From Circinella umbellata (lineage: Eukaryota > Mucoromycota > Mucoromycetes > Mucorales > Lichtheimiaceae), in assembly GCA_025093555.1 (NCBI GenBank), contig JAIWNF010000009.1, positions 337,501 through 401,500 on the forward strand: a DNA stretch of 64,000 bases, written 5' to 3'. Positions 51,865-63,168 of this stretch are shown piece by piece (the stretch's first letter is position 1; the number at the start of each line of letters is the position of its first letter). Position numbers and translations under genes: made by a program. The notes under the pieces were generated by a model, which saw only the letters and a list, made by a program, of their open reading frames with translations, had not been told where the DNA came from and made no database searches.

Positions 51865-53590
51865 CACCACCACTAGCAACGTGAGCTGAACAAACTATAA
51901 CTACAAAACTACAACTTAGACTTTTCGTTCTTTTATTTATTGTCACATATTTTTTGTTTCTTTCTTTGATATACTCTCTTTTTTACAATTATCTTTTGTT
52001 TTTATCTCCCCAATAATTATGAATATACAAGTAAAGAGTTGACAGTTAAACGTTATTTAGTGTATAAATAATAGGCCAAGTTATCATAGTTAAATTTAGT
52101 GGTAAACTAAAATAAGTAAATGATAAAAAAAAAGTTGTTCTCTCTTTTAAAGTAGATTATTTTTTTCCCCGGAAACTCATATATAAAGTATTATTTGTTT
52201 TTACAACCTCAGATACAGCATCTTTTCTACAGCGAATGCGCAGCGAGGCAGGAAGAAGCGAAGTTGATAAAAATAGAGAATGACTTGTACATGGTCCGTA
52301 AAGTTTAAAAGTTATTTGGGTAACATGTAGTTCATCAAACTTTTTTTATACGTATGTAAAAATAAGTCTTCACTATTATATTGTTGCTTTTCTTCTGATA
52401 ATTTTCAAAATAAAGTCACCACGATAGTGAATTTCATTGTTACTGCGTGCGTTTTTACACACTACTGTATAGCTCCACTTATATTATACGTATTATTTTC
52501 GTTTCTGATTGTACTTTAGTGCAATACCTCTTCCGTTTTTGATGCCCATATTTGCACAATTTTTTTTTTTTTTTTTTTTTTCAATTTTTATAGAAACTTT
52601 TATATTTTATATTTTATATTTTATATTTTATAATTCTTGTAATGCTCAATAACTTCTGATTTGTATTTATTATACCATACGTATTATAATCGTCATTGAT
52701 AAAGCAGGCACTAATATTTATATTTAGCATCATTATTTATATCCATCATGGTTGTAATTATTTTGTTATCGTCATTTATTGAATTTGTAGCAGCATTCAT
52801 GATATATATAAGTATATCATCATGAAGAAACAATAGGCTGAATTTTTATTATCTTGATCTCAATTATTCCTGTTTGCTACGGTATTTTCCATTAAAGATA
52901 TTTATGATATAACCATGAACAAAATCTATGGGACACTGTAAACGAAACATACGATGGTGCTCAAAATTATGCAACTTACGTAACAATTAAACGTCACAGA
53001 AACTAGTGCTCTTGTGATAAGAAAAGACATAATCATTTAAAGAAGATACATTCATTTTTATTCTGTAAAGCAAAACGATCTTTGGGTAATGATAAGCAAT
53101 GTAGGCCAAGGTACTACATATCGTTAGATAGTAGTAATATTATTACAAATCTTTCAATGGCAGGTGCATAGTGTTGTCATAAGATTGCTGATATTCTGAT
53201 GATATTGTTTATTGCTACGTTTGTGATACGATACAAGAAATATGTTACATGTTACAAGATAAAAATATCTTCCTTATTATAGTCGTTCCACCCCCCAAGT
53301 TAAATATTTTGACAACACTACTGCTGAAAAAGTAAATAAAAAATACGGAGCAAGGAAAAACATTAGTGATATCTTATTAAACATCATCAATCTTACAGCT
53401 TCTCCCAGTTTATCTCGATTTATACATAAATATAGTACAAACATTTTATATAGTCACAGTTAATTTTTTTTTTAGTGTCTTGGGATAATAATCATATCTT
53501 GTATGAAAAAGATGATCAAAAAGATAGATATGCAATAGATAAATTATATGAAGAAAGGGTGGGTAAGTAGCAAGAAAAGAATAAAGAAAA
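51865..53590. other. Gene-free region with tandem repeat
   Basis: A T-run at 52561-52581 is followed by five copies of the 7-bp unit ttttata at about 52598-52632. A GC-richer patch at 52235-52262 contains repeated gcgaa/gcgag words. No coding exon was seen. Confidence 0.55.
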
Positions 53591-53595
53591 AAATT

Positions 53596-53972
53596 TCAAA
53601 GGAACTGTGTATAGGGATGGTCATCACAATAACTTTTTTCGCGGCTTCGTCGTTCACGATATTCAGCAACAACGGCAAGATAATGGCGAATTCCTCGATA
53701 TTGCTCACGCTCAAGCTCAATAAAAACATCAAATGTTTCTTGTTGTTCAGGTCGTAATGTACTTCGGTAATTGTCATATAGAATCAAGGTCTCGAAGTGC
53801 TTTTGCAATTGATGCTTCTGCTTTTACTTGAGCTTGCCATCGATCATCAGTCTCTACTCCCAGATCTGAATCGATGCTATTGGATACCGTTAATTATTGA
53901 GAAATTTCAGAAGTGACAAGTGATTCAGGTGTTGGAGTAGACGGTGGTGAAGGGACTGTAATAGTGTTGTTC
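53596..53972 (-). pseudogene. Broken small gene
   Basis: From an ATG at 53972 the minus strand reads MNNTITVPSPPSTPTPESLVTSEISQ, then a TAA stop. The same frame continues with protein-like LTVSNSIDSDLGVETDDRWQAQVKAEASIAKALRDLDSI. A frame change near 53780 is needed to follow with LYDNYRSTLRPEQQETFDVFIELEREQYRGIRHYLAVVAEY, to a stop at 53596. The charged helical C-terminus looks like real protein. Neither break coincides with GT-AG sites, so decay (one nonsense change, one indel) is the simplest reading. The family is not recognised. Confidence 0.45.
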
Positions 53973-53977
53973 ATTTT

Positions 53978-55740
53978 TATAGGTTTTTTTTTTTTTTTGA
54001 AAAAAAAAATAGTTTATTGTATAGGGAAGGACTTGGAAATAAATGGTCGAAAAGGTTTTGGATAAACTGCTCGGGCATGACTGATACCTCAGCTAGACAA
54101 TTCCGTTTTTTTTGTTGAACTTTAAGTAGTTTCCAAAAATCTAATTTGAAACCATCAGAAAACGTTGATATATAGTAAACATATAAGTCAGTATTAGTAT
54201 GATCTCATTTTTATAGAAAAAGATTTACTTGTTGGTAGCTGTACTAGCTATAGATCATTCAAGGCAATACCCAATTTTCAGAGTGCATTTCTAACCAACC
54301 ATCATCAGTTTATGCATTTCTATTATTTGTGCCAATAACAATAAAGTTTATAGTTAACCATTAACTTAATAATGCCGAGTCAGATAAAACATTTATATCA
54401 TTTGCTTTAAATTGAAATCACTGTGTTTGTAAAAATGGTATTTATTCTAGATACATGCGATCTTTTTGGCACATTTGGCACAAAAAATTTAATCGCAAGT
54501 TTTATAAATACGTAAAAGGTTTTTTTTTTTGCGAATCGTAATATCGAATTTCGTTATAGCGAGTGGTGACAGTAAGGAGGGTAATTTTATTGAATTGTCT
54601 TTTATATATAAGATGTTTCTAATTTACCCATTAATAAGAATTGCGTATATGGCCATCATGATGTATTTGCTGTTTTTGTATCTATAGTAATAAGTCGAAC
54701 ACGTAGTAGAAAGATGGACGGACAATATTGTAGATCAAGAAGGGAATAAAAAAGCCAAAGGCAGATATTTTTAATGAACGAATAAGACCTTGTTACCCAA
54801 AAGGACTTGCTGAAAACCAATAAGTATGACGAGAACAAGGAAACTGATGGACACATGTGACAAAAATAGCAAATAGAAATACTGCAAATCCTAATTAGTG
54901 TGTGCTTTCTAAGAAAAACAAACTGTTAAATCAGTCTTCACATTCAAAAGTTTCCGATATCAACGAAACCGTTCAAACTGGTAATCCTTCTGTTGGAAAC
55001 ATCAGTCGCACATGCACGCATGATGAAGACAATGCTGAACCCGCACATTACATAGAAGCGAGTTTAAGAGATGGAGGTCTCAATGTTGCGATAACAGAGA
55101 CCTGTATGACCCATTGCCAAAGCTCAGACCCACATACTGTTAAATAACATGACCCATTTGAAGAGCCTAGCAATATTGGAATCACCCTATGCCACTGACA
55201 GTTGAGAACTGAACTTTTTACAAGATATCCTCTCAGAAATTGCTGTTTCTAAGCAATGCTTGATTTTTTTTGTTGCAAGCAAGTATTGGTGAAAGGACTG
55301 ATGTAATTCGGCTTACAAAATCATCCACAAAAGAGTTCACTTCTGAAAAGAAAAAACGAACAAGGGCAAGAGCTTGTTAATAGTTATACCATTACATAAT
55401 CGCGATAAAAGAAGAAAACATATATAAGATGTCTTTCTTCAGCACAGTTATGACAGTCACTTGTACAAATAGCACTGTATCTATGAGCTACATACGTATA
55501 CTCAATTTATGATAGTTTTTTTGTTATCCAGATAAAAGCAATTTGTAACACTCTTGTGTAACAAAGATATTGTACCTTCAAAACGTACTGTTTTTCTTTT
55601 TTTTTTTTTTTTTGCTATTTCATTGTCATGCATAAAACTATGATCAATGAGCATATTCGTTATAGACAGCGTATGTAAACTGCTTTGTTTTTTAAGTCTC
55701 AATTTTTTTTTGGTGATGGGCGCCTAATAGCCATTATTAT
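53978..55740. other. Largely non-coding region
   Basis: One 81-codon open frame at 54902-55147 (polar, Cys/His-containing, beginning after an acceptor-like attag) and a short basic stretch at 55320-55377 (KSSTKEFTSEKKKRTRARAC) could be upstream exons of the next gene or relics. Neither could be joined convincingly. Confidence 0.35.
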
Positions 55741-57911
55741 CGTTATCATATTTCTTGTCAAAAGTGATCTGCGAAACCATTCGCAATCTAACTTTAGAAC
55801 GCGAGAAGAATGTCCACATTCAAGACGTTATCGATGAATTGCAAGATTTCATCGTTGACTCGAATCCTGGAACGAAGTCTTTTGATATAGCATATCAAAA
55901 CAAATGGGTGGAACGGATATTATTATGTGCAGATATGGAAAATGTGCCAGTGGTAGGTAGTAGGGTAGTGATATATTTTTATTATGCGATCAAAGCAAAA
56001 TTATAATAATTATGTCACAATCTACCATGCTAGTCCCGGGAAAAGCTAAGCTGGAAAAATATTGAAGAACGCGTTGCTCGACGAAATGAATACAATATCG
56101 AAGGTTTTTTACAACCCACCACATCAGCAGAACACGAGATCAGATTAACTGATGTGGATAAGGCAACCATCAGTAAAACACTTGATGAACTCGTTCCTGA
56201 AAAATTTTGGATATTGGAAGCAACAAAACAAAAAGCAAAAGAGCAAAATACGACAGCAAAGTCAGTGGAGGAAAAAATCAAAGAGTTTGGATTGGCATGT
56301 AGTTACTGGCAGTAAGTATATCATCATTTTCAATTTGGGAAAAGTCAGCACTACATCTACTATATACTGATAAAATGTTATACTTAGTTCTTGTCAATCG
56401 CTCATAATCGATGTGAATGATCCTATTTGGAAAGATGTGTTTACTGAGGAGGAATTACAAGAGATTAGAGATTATGGTGGTCCAATGTTGAATGAAATCC
56501 CAAAAGAATTGCAAACCAAGCTGGATGAGATAAATAATTTGGTAAATGAATACAAAATGACTTGCAGTTATAATATCCTGTTATCAATATTATATTAATT
56601 TGATATCTTGATATTTTTATATATAGGAAACCGCTATGGATGTTTACAAATATGGACATAAACTGGATCATGATCCTATTACACAGCCATTATTATCATG
56701 GTTATCCATAACATTAATGAGCACTGCCAAACATTTTATAAAAGATAAATCACGAGAAATTGGTGCGAAACATGAAAGTGACAATATGTATAACCTTTGG
56801 GATTTTTTTAACACAATCTTTCAAGAATCTGGTGTGCGTATTTTAAAGTAGGCTTTCCCCTTTCTTATTGAGATAAAATATTATAAATTGATATAGTTAT
56901 ACACGATCACTCACCTATTTACATAACAGTAAGAAAACTCGTAATTCTGAAAGAATGAAATTGTCGACTGTCGATTCGCTTGAGAACAAAACAATAGACT
57001 ATAGTGCTAGTATTGATACTATTTATCTTGCAAGTAATATCAAATTGGGTGGGATTAAGATGGATAATATAGATAATAAGAATGCGAACACCAAGATGTA
57101 TTTACCACTTGGGCTAAAGGATATGCTTGTTACTCTTGGGAATCAATCACCAAAAATTGTGCATGATATTCATATCTTAGGATACCATATTACAGGTAAT
57201 ATATATTTCGTGAATTACTGTTTATAATGAGACTATTAAAAAGAATGATAAGTGTATATGCATAATTGAACTTATTAGTAAATATTTTGCTTATATTGAA
57301 TAGAGAATATGATTAGCATGTTAGATGTCGACTCTCCAAAAGGCTACATAACCCGGATCCGACCTATTAAAGATATCCCCTATCCTACATGTAACGATGA
57401 CTTCGTTAGTCGAATAATACCATTACTTGAGCTTGCTATCCATGGAAAACTATTAGTCGACAAAACATTGAAAAAATTCCGTAATACTAAAATGGAGTTA
57501 GGGGAACGGACAAAACAAAATATAACAATACCATCTTCTTTTATTCCACTCAGAAATAATAATATCAAGAGGTTATCCACATCCTTATCAACAAAACCCA
57601 GCATGTCCTCAACAACTCATAGAATTAGCAACAATTACCAAGAAGCACCTACTATGTATTCAGCAAAGAATACCGTTGTTAAGCAATTAAGCAATAAGAG
57701 GACTGCTATTACTTGGCGTACCAAAATCAATCATAGTTTGTTATTTTTAGCAAATATCATTTATTACATTTTAGTATTGTTCATGGTATTGACGTTTGGA
57801 CTACTCTTGTATGTGATTTATAGTACTTTGCAGAGGACTGGTACCTTGAAGCTTTCAGGGCATGAAATAAACTATATGTTAAAACAGGCATGGGTTTCAT
57901 TTTCCCAGTAA
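55741..57911 (+). CDS. Lineage-specific protein with C-terminal transmembrane helix (5' end missing)
   Basis: Six exons (about 55741-55950, 56034-56310, 56389-56541, 56628-56846, 56930-57195, 57303-57911) splice in frame with no stops, about 575 aa. Recognisable blocks are DPIWKDVFTEEELQEI, a helical stretch GPMLNEIPKELQTKLDEINNL, SWLSITLMSTAKHF, MYNLWDFFNTIF and GYITRI, with a late basic, Ser/Thr-rich linker. I recall a multi-copy Mucorales family with WKDVF..EE...I and a later G-R-x-G-D...E-x-G-K block suggestive of a PD-(D/E)XK fold. Here that block reads DYSASIDTIYLASNIKLGGIK, so the acidic position before Lys seems lost. Residues near the C-terminus form one strong membrane helix (ANIIYYILVLFMVLTFGLLL). 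No Met precedes SKVICETIRN in frame, so at least one 5' exon is missing. Function unknown. Confidence 0.7.
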
Positions 57912-58313
57912 ATAACAATAAACTTCAACTTTTTATTACACATAAATCAAAGTTTCGATAGCATACGTATTTATGTCTGTTTTGTCCTATTAACGATTTC
58001 TGTAGGTATGCATTAAAAAAAAGTCTCACCCGAGTTGCCACCTTTTCCAAACTAAAATGAACTGAGAAGAAACACCTTTACCATCTTTCCATTTTCTACA
58101 CCCAAAATAAATAAGTAGTTAATATTTTAAATCACTATATCAATATATAGTGTAAGATTTATCACAATCAAAAGCAATCTTGTAACATATGGTAACAAGG
58201 CAAAAAGGAAAAAAGATCTACCGCATGAGATCCGATGAGGTGCATAAAAACCTCCGCCTTTTCCTTTCGTGTAGTTTTGTCTCTTTTTTAAGCAACCACA
58301 ATTCGAAAACAAA
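57912..58313. other. Intergenic region
   Basis: Lies between two + strand genes. No exon seen; it should contain the promoter of the THI5/NMT1-like gene. Confidence 0.6.
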
Positions 58314-59581
58314 ATGCCTACTACAACCATTCGCATTGGTTACGGTAAATTTTCAATTTAAATAAAAAAAACATGAAATAATTGACCAATGCTGGCATAT
58401 AAAACTTATTATAAAACATTATATTAGTTCCTGAACATTTTTCAACACCATTATATATTGCTCGTGATCGAGGATTCTTTGCTGAGAACGATGTTGCCGT
58501 AGAGCTCGTCTGTTGTCCAGGTATATTTAAATTCTTTATACATGATTATTTATAAACATGAAGAAGAACATGCATTATTTATATTAATGGTCATGTTTTT
58601 TTTTATATATTTGTATATATTAATCAAGGTGGTACTGGTGAGGTAATAGAACAATATTCTTTAAAGGAAGGTGTGTAATTTTAACTTACTAATCATTCTA
58701 TATGTATGTTGATAGATGACTTCAAAACTCCAAGACAAGTCATTGGATTTGGCTATTGCCTTGACTGAAGGACTTGTTGCTGGTATCAGTAAAGGACAAG
58801 ATTGGTATAAGATTGTTGGTACTTATGTTGAAGCACCTTTATGTATGTGTTGACATATTTTTTTTTATAAATGTAATGGTAATGATGACATCGAACACAT
58901 GACAGATTAATTTTTCATGATATTTTAGGTTGGGCAATTTCTACCGGAGCCAATTCTCGTCACACATCCATTGATACATTAAACAAGACCAATGTAGCTA
59001 TTTCACGTTATGGTTCTGGATCACATATTATGGCCTATGTATTGGCTGATCAACAAGGCTGGTTGACAAATGAAAATAAGGATGGATCCAATAACCAAAC
59101 CTTTTCATTTAATGTTCTCAACAATTTCCAAGCAATGCGTGATGCTGTCAACAATGATACATCCGACTTTTTCTTGTGGGAAACATTCACAACAAAGCCT
59201 TACCATGATTCGGGTGAAGTGAAACGTATCGGTCAAATTACTCCACCATGGCCTGCATTCTTATTTGCTGCTCATGTGGACTTACTTCAAAATCATCCAC
59301 AAGATTTACAAAATGCACTCAAAGCCATTCAAAAAGCTACTTTACTGTTTATGGAACAAAAAGAGAATGATTCTGTCAAACTGGTGATGGATATCTTGGA
59401 TTATAATGAAGAAGACGTTCGAAATTGGTTCAAGACAGTACGTTATGCTGGAGAACATAGTCAAGTTTCAAGTCGTGCTTTACAAGTGACTGTATCTACT
59501 TTGATCAAGGCTGGCGTAGTGGATGCACCTGGATTAGCACCAGAGAATTTGGTGGATCTTAAAGTTGCAAATCTTATTTGA
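58314..59581 (+). CDS. THI5/NMT1-like substrate-binding-fold protein
   Basis: Five exons (58314-58344, 58428-58520, 58629-58642, 58716-58842, 58929-59581) give 305 aa; the third is a 14-nt micro-exon encoding GTGE across its junctions. The N-terminus IRIGYVPEHFSTPLYIARDRGFF, then VELVCCPGGTGEM, DLAIALTEGLVAGI and the hinge-like AISRYGSGSHIMAYVLA, match type 2 periplasmic-binding-protein folds of the SsuA/THI5/NMT1 superfamily. It most resembles the eukaryotic Ca3427-like group, which lacks a signal peptide, as here. THI5-type enzymes make the thiamine pyrimidine from PLP and His, but the THI5 CCCFC iron motif is absent, so that reaction is not supported. A cytosolic ligand-binding role is inferred; the ligand is unknown. 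Confidence 0.85.
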
Positions 59582-59862
59582 TACAAATACGACGTAATAT
59601 GTCTTTTGTTTATCAATCTGTTTGCTTCTTTTTTCTAAAAAAAAACTCATTTGATAATATGTATGCTAAAATAAAGAAGTATAAAAAATGTATTTGTATG
59701 TGTTTATAGTTTTGATATGTGTATATGTTTATATGTATGTGCGAATGAAATATGCAATAGTAATAGGAAAAAAAGGGGGAGGTAGGGATTCAAGGGGCCG
59801 TACTTCTTATTTACTACATTACACTTATGAGAGTAATAATAATGATGATGATGTTGATATAT

Positions 59863-60768
59863 TTACTTTATGTTTTTTCTATCAAAATAATTGGACATTT
59901 GAACTTGAGCAACTTGAAGATCGCATTTTTCATAAAATGGAATATTATGTTCTTTACAATTAAGAATAACTTTGTAACACCCAAGTACTTGTGCCATATA
60001 TGTAAGTTGATCAATGAGTCTAAAGAATATATAAATATACAGCCCGCGTCAACAACAAATTAACTAAAAATAAATAGTAATGAATAATTGAAAGCCCCCC
60101 CCCCCAGGAGAGTCAATAACTTACCGCTTTCCCAATTTCTTTCCACGTTGCGTATCAGAAACAACCACATCTTCTATATGACCAGACTGTTCATGAAATA
60201 CATAATCAGTATCAACCTTTTTTCTTTATCTTGTCAACATCATATCCTTCGTTTTCATGCTATTGTTTTTTTTTTACCTGTCCGCAATTATGTAAAAACT
60301 TGTGTTCCACAATTAATGTAGCGCAAGCAACGACTTCACCTAATGATTCTATACATACAAGATAGTAACATCCTAGTTGCTTCATCACATCAAAACGTTC
60401 TTAATTAAAAAATAAAAAGATCATTTTTTTTTCAGTCCATGAACATATTGATTATGTTATTGCTTTCTAATAGACTTTATTCTTTTTATATGTTACCTTC
60501 AAATACATCTTGACTTGTTTGCCCCGTAACGGAAAGTTGTCCTAATACTTCAATGAATCCTATCAAAAGCATGAAATTGTTTATCATCTTCATGTTGAGA
60601 AATCATGATTCTTTTTGTTTTATCCCACTCACCTTTATTATAGTCATCACGTTTCAAAGGACGAAGTACATATCCATCAGGCAAAGCAGCTAAAACTTCT
60701 TGTGATATAAGTTTTGGTGAAAACAAGTATGGATCATTTTGTTCAGTCAAATAAGGAAAATTGGTCAT
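59863..60768 (-). CDS. GNA1: Glucosamine-6-phosphate N-acetyltransferase
   Basis: Five exons (60768-60633, 60559-60497, 60399-60278, 60186-60125, 60019-59863) give 179 aa, normal for GNA1. The enzyme acetylates glucosamine-6-phosphate with acetyl-CoA in the cytosol, an early step to UDP-GlcNAc and so to chitin and glycoproteins. Family marks are LRPLKRDDYNKGFIEVLGQLSVTG, RFDVMKQLGCYYLVCIE, the acetyl-CoA loop VVVSDTQRGKKLGKRL (GNAT Q/R-x-x-G-x-G/K motif) and NCKEHNIPFYEKC near the end. The C-terminus is VAQVQMSNYF plus five residues. It starts 330 bp from the divergent YCII-domain gene. Confidence 0.94.
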
Positions 60769-61097
60769 GATTTCTTTTATTATTATATATCGAATATGAT
60801 ATAAAAAAAATACTGAAAAGAAAAAAAGAGAAAGAAGAAAGAAAATAAGATTACGCCACTTTTTATTTTTCTATTTTGCAACTGCAGCAACGACAAAAAT
60901 AAAAGGATAAAAGAAAGGAAAAAAAAAGGAGTTGATAATGATTAAATGGGGTCCCCAAGATACATGCATTATCATCGTATCGGAATAATAATTCTGATGT
61001 CAAGTCGATTGTTGTGTAACTATGGATATAGGTGTTTCCCATAAATTGAATTGTTCCCACGTAACAGCTCTTTGTTTTATAACTTAACAAACTTATA
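60769..61097. promoter_or_regulatory. Divergent promoter region (GNA1 / YCII gene)
   Basis: A 329-bp gap between two outward-facing starts. It is A/G-rich on the GNA1 side; no specific site was recognised. Confidence 0.55.
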
Positions 61098-61773
61098 ATG
61101 AATTCTTTAATTCGTCCATTGCAGAAACGTACTTTCTCCTCTTCGGTACCAGGTAAACATAACATATTGATTTGAATTTTAATATAGTTAAACATATTCT
61201 ATTAACTTCTTTTATATGTATATATATTTATAAAGCTTCGCATCAGTTCTTGGTATTGATTCGCGACTTTAAAGATTCCGAAGCATTGAACCGTCGTTTG
61301 TTAGTACGCGACTTGCACCTTAAAGAAGCTAATAAAGTAGTTGAGTCTGGTGAACTTCTTTGTGGTGGCGCTGTTTTAGACTCACACAAGGTAATAATAT
61401 TAATGAATTTTTAAAAAAGGGGGCGAGAGTTTAGAAGGATGGATTATGGGGTTCGAGACGGAATGTTTGAAGCAATAATAAAGTAACAAGAGATGTGAAC
61501 AAAACAATATATTTAATAATATAATGGTTATATTAGGATGGTAATATGATCGGTAGCTGTATGATCTGGGAAGCTGAAAGTGAAGAAGAAGTTCGTCAAA
61601 AGTTACAAAAAGATCCATATGTGGAAGGCAAGGTTTGGGAGGATTGGGATATTTTACCTTTCAAAATGTAAGTTGTTAATATGTGTTCTTTGTAATATAA
61701 TAATTTTGATTATTTTACTTAATTGAATTCATTCTTTATTTACAGTGCCGTTGGTAAATTGGCAAAGAAATAA
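61098..61773 (+). CDS. YCII-domain protein, mitochondrial
   Basis: Four exons (61098-61152, 61236-61390, 61537-61667, 61746-61773) give 122 aa. The first 18 residues (MNSLIRPLQKRTFSSSVP) are basic and Ser/Arg-rich and resemble a mitochondrial presequence with a cleavage-like R-T-F-S-S. The rest is a YCII/EthD-type ferredoxin-like fold: HQFLVLIRDFKDSEALNRRL, then VRDLHLKEANKVVESGELLCGGAVLD, MIGSCMIWEAESEEEVRQKLQKDPYV and WEDWDILPFKIAVGK. The D-P-Y and H residues typical of the family pocket are present. Small dehydratase or isomerase-like roles are known for some relatives; this one's substrate is unknown. Confidence 0.88.
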
Positions 61774-63168
61774 ACAGTTTCAATAAAAAATCATCAGAAA
61801 AAAGGAAGACACTTGTACATACCTAGTATTTTTGTAATTATTCTATTTTCTTGAAATTTATAATCTTTCGATTAAAAGTAAATAAGATATTGTTGATTCT
61901 TTTACATGTTTGACGGAGGGGAACGAGGTTTTCTGAGTTTCGATATAACTTAATCTTCAGTAAGAGCTAAATATTATTAGTTAGTAAGTGAATAAATAAT
62001 GTCTTTGTGTGATTGGATCTCTTGAATAGTACGTAATTTATATAATGTTGGTTTTTAAAGATAATGGTTATGCAGAATCGGGGCTCAGTAGATTTATCTA
62101 TCAATGAGTCTCAATGTAATAGCCACTCCTTCATCATACAGTCGAAAAAGTAGTACTATTGAAACTTCTGTTTTTTTTTATCTTACGTCTCTATTGAACA
62201 CAGCGTCCTTGGCAGACATTTTCGTTCAAGACCGATATAGAAAGTAAAAAATAAATGAAAACCCTGTGTGCGTAATCAGGGGAGAAAGTTAAAAGGAAAG
62301 GCCCATTGTATGGATGGAGGATGTAAAGCAATATTATCAGTAATATGGAATAATAGTAAAAGAGAAAAGAGAGTAAAGAGTACAAATAAGGCAATAGAAA
62401 AAGGGAGAGGATTGGGCCATTTGACGAGAGCCTGTCCAGTAGGAAAAAGCAATACAGTTATTAATAGAAAGAATTATGCATTTTTCTACAAAAAGCTCTT
62501 TTTTATATCCCAGATGAAAAGGTGTAATCGGTAAATAGTGTTTTGACTTACGTTGACTTCTCAAAGCGAGTTAACTTCTTGGAAAGCATTTTGATATCAA
62601 TAGAAAGCTTTCGCGGTTTGCACTAAATGGTAATCAATATTTTTTTTTTTTTTTTTTGATTTTACGCTAATATTTATTACTTCTTGTTAGTATCTTAGCA
62701 TTTGATGTATATATGAGTTAAGAACAGTGATCAGAATAGTAAAAAACCTAGAGTTATTTTTTTGGTTGATTCGTTGTTGGAAATGTGACACATAAATACA
62801 TTGTTGAGCCTGATCGGATTGATGTCAGATCATATTAATATACCCTTCAAAAATTTTTTGGCACATCTTTTGACATGATGAAAGAAGAAAAACAAAATCT
62901 ATCAACAAAAAGGATTCATGAACAATTCTCTAATAGAAAAAAAAAACCTTATCTTAAAAAAGGAGCTGCGTTTTTGATAACGAGAAAAGAATCACATACG
63001 TACACATAGCACAAACAGAGAAAGAGAGAAAACACATACATTTAATATAATCTAATCGCATTAAGAACAACAGCAAGAAATATTATCCTTATTATTATTT
63101 TATTTTATTCATAGAATAAAATTTCTTTTTCTTTTTCCCTTTTCTTTAACTTTCATATAAATATATAT
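61774..63168. other. Intergenic region
   Basis: No supported gene. An 88-codon frame at 62268-62534 is Lys/Arg-rich with weak composition. Long T-runs lie at 62640-62658. Confidence 0.5.

Noticed and set aside
54902..55147. 81-codon ORF as a separate gene
   Set aside because: No recognisable domain or promoter context; it may be an upstream exon or relic, so it is only mentioned in the region entry.
62268..62534. 88-codon Lys/Arg-rich ORF
   Set aside because: A single RACPVGK-like string is not a zinc knuckle, and there is no other support.
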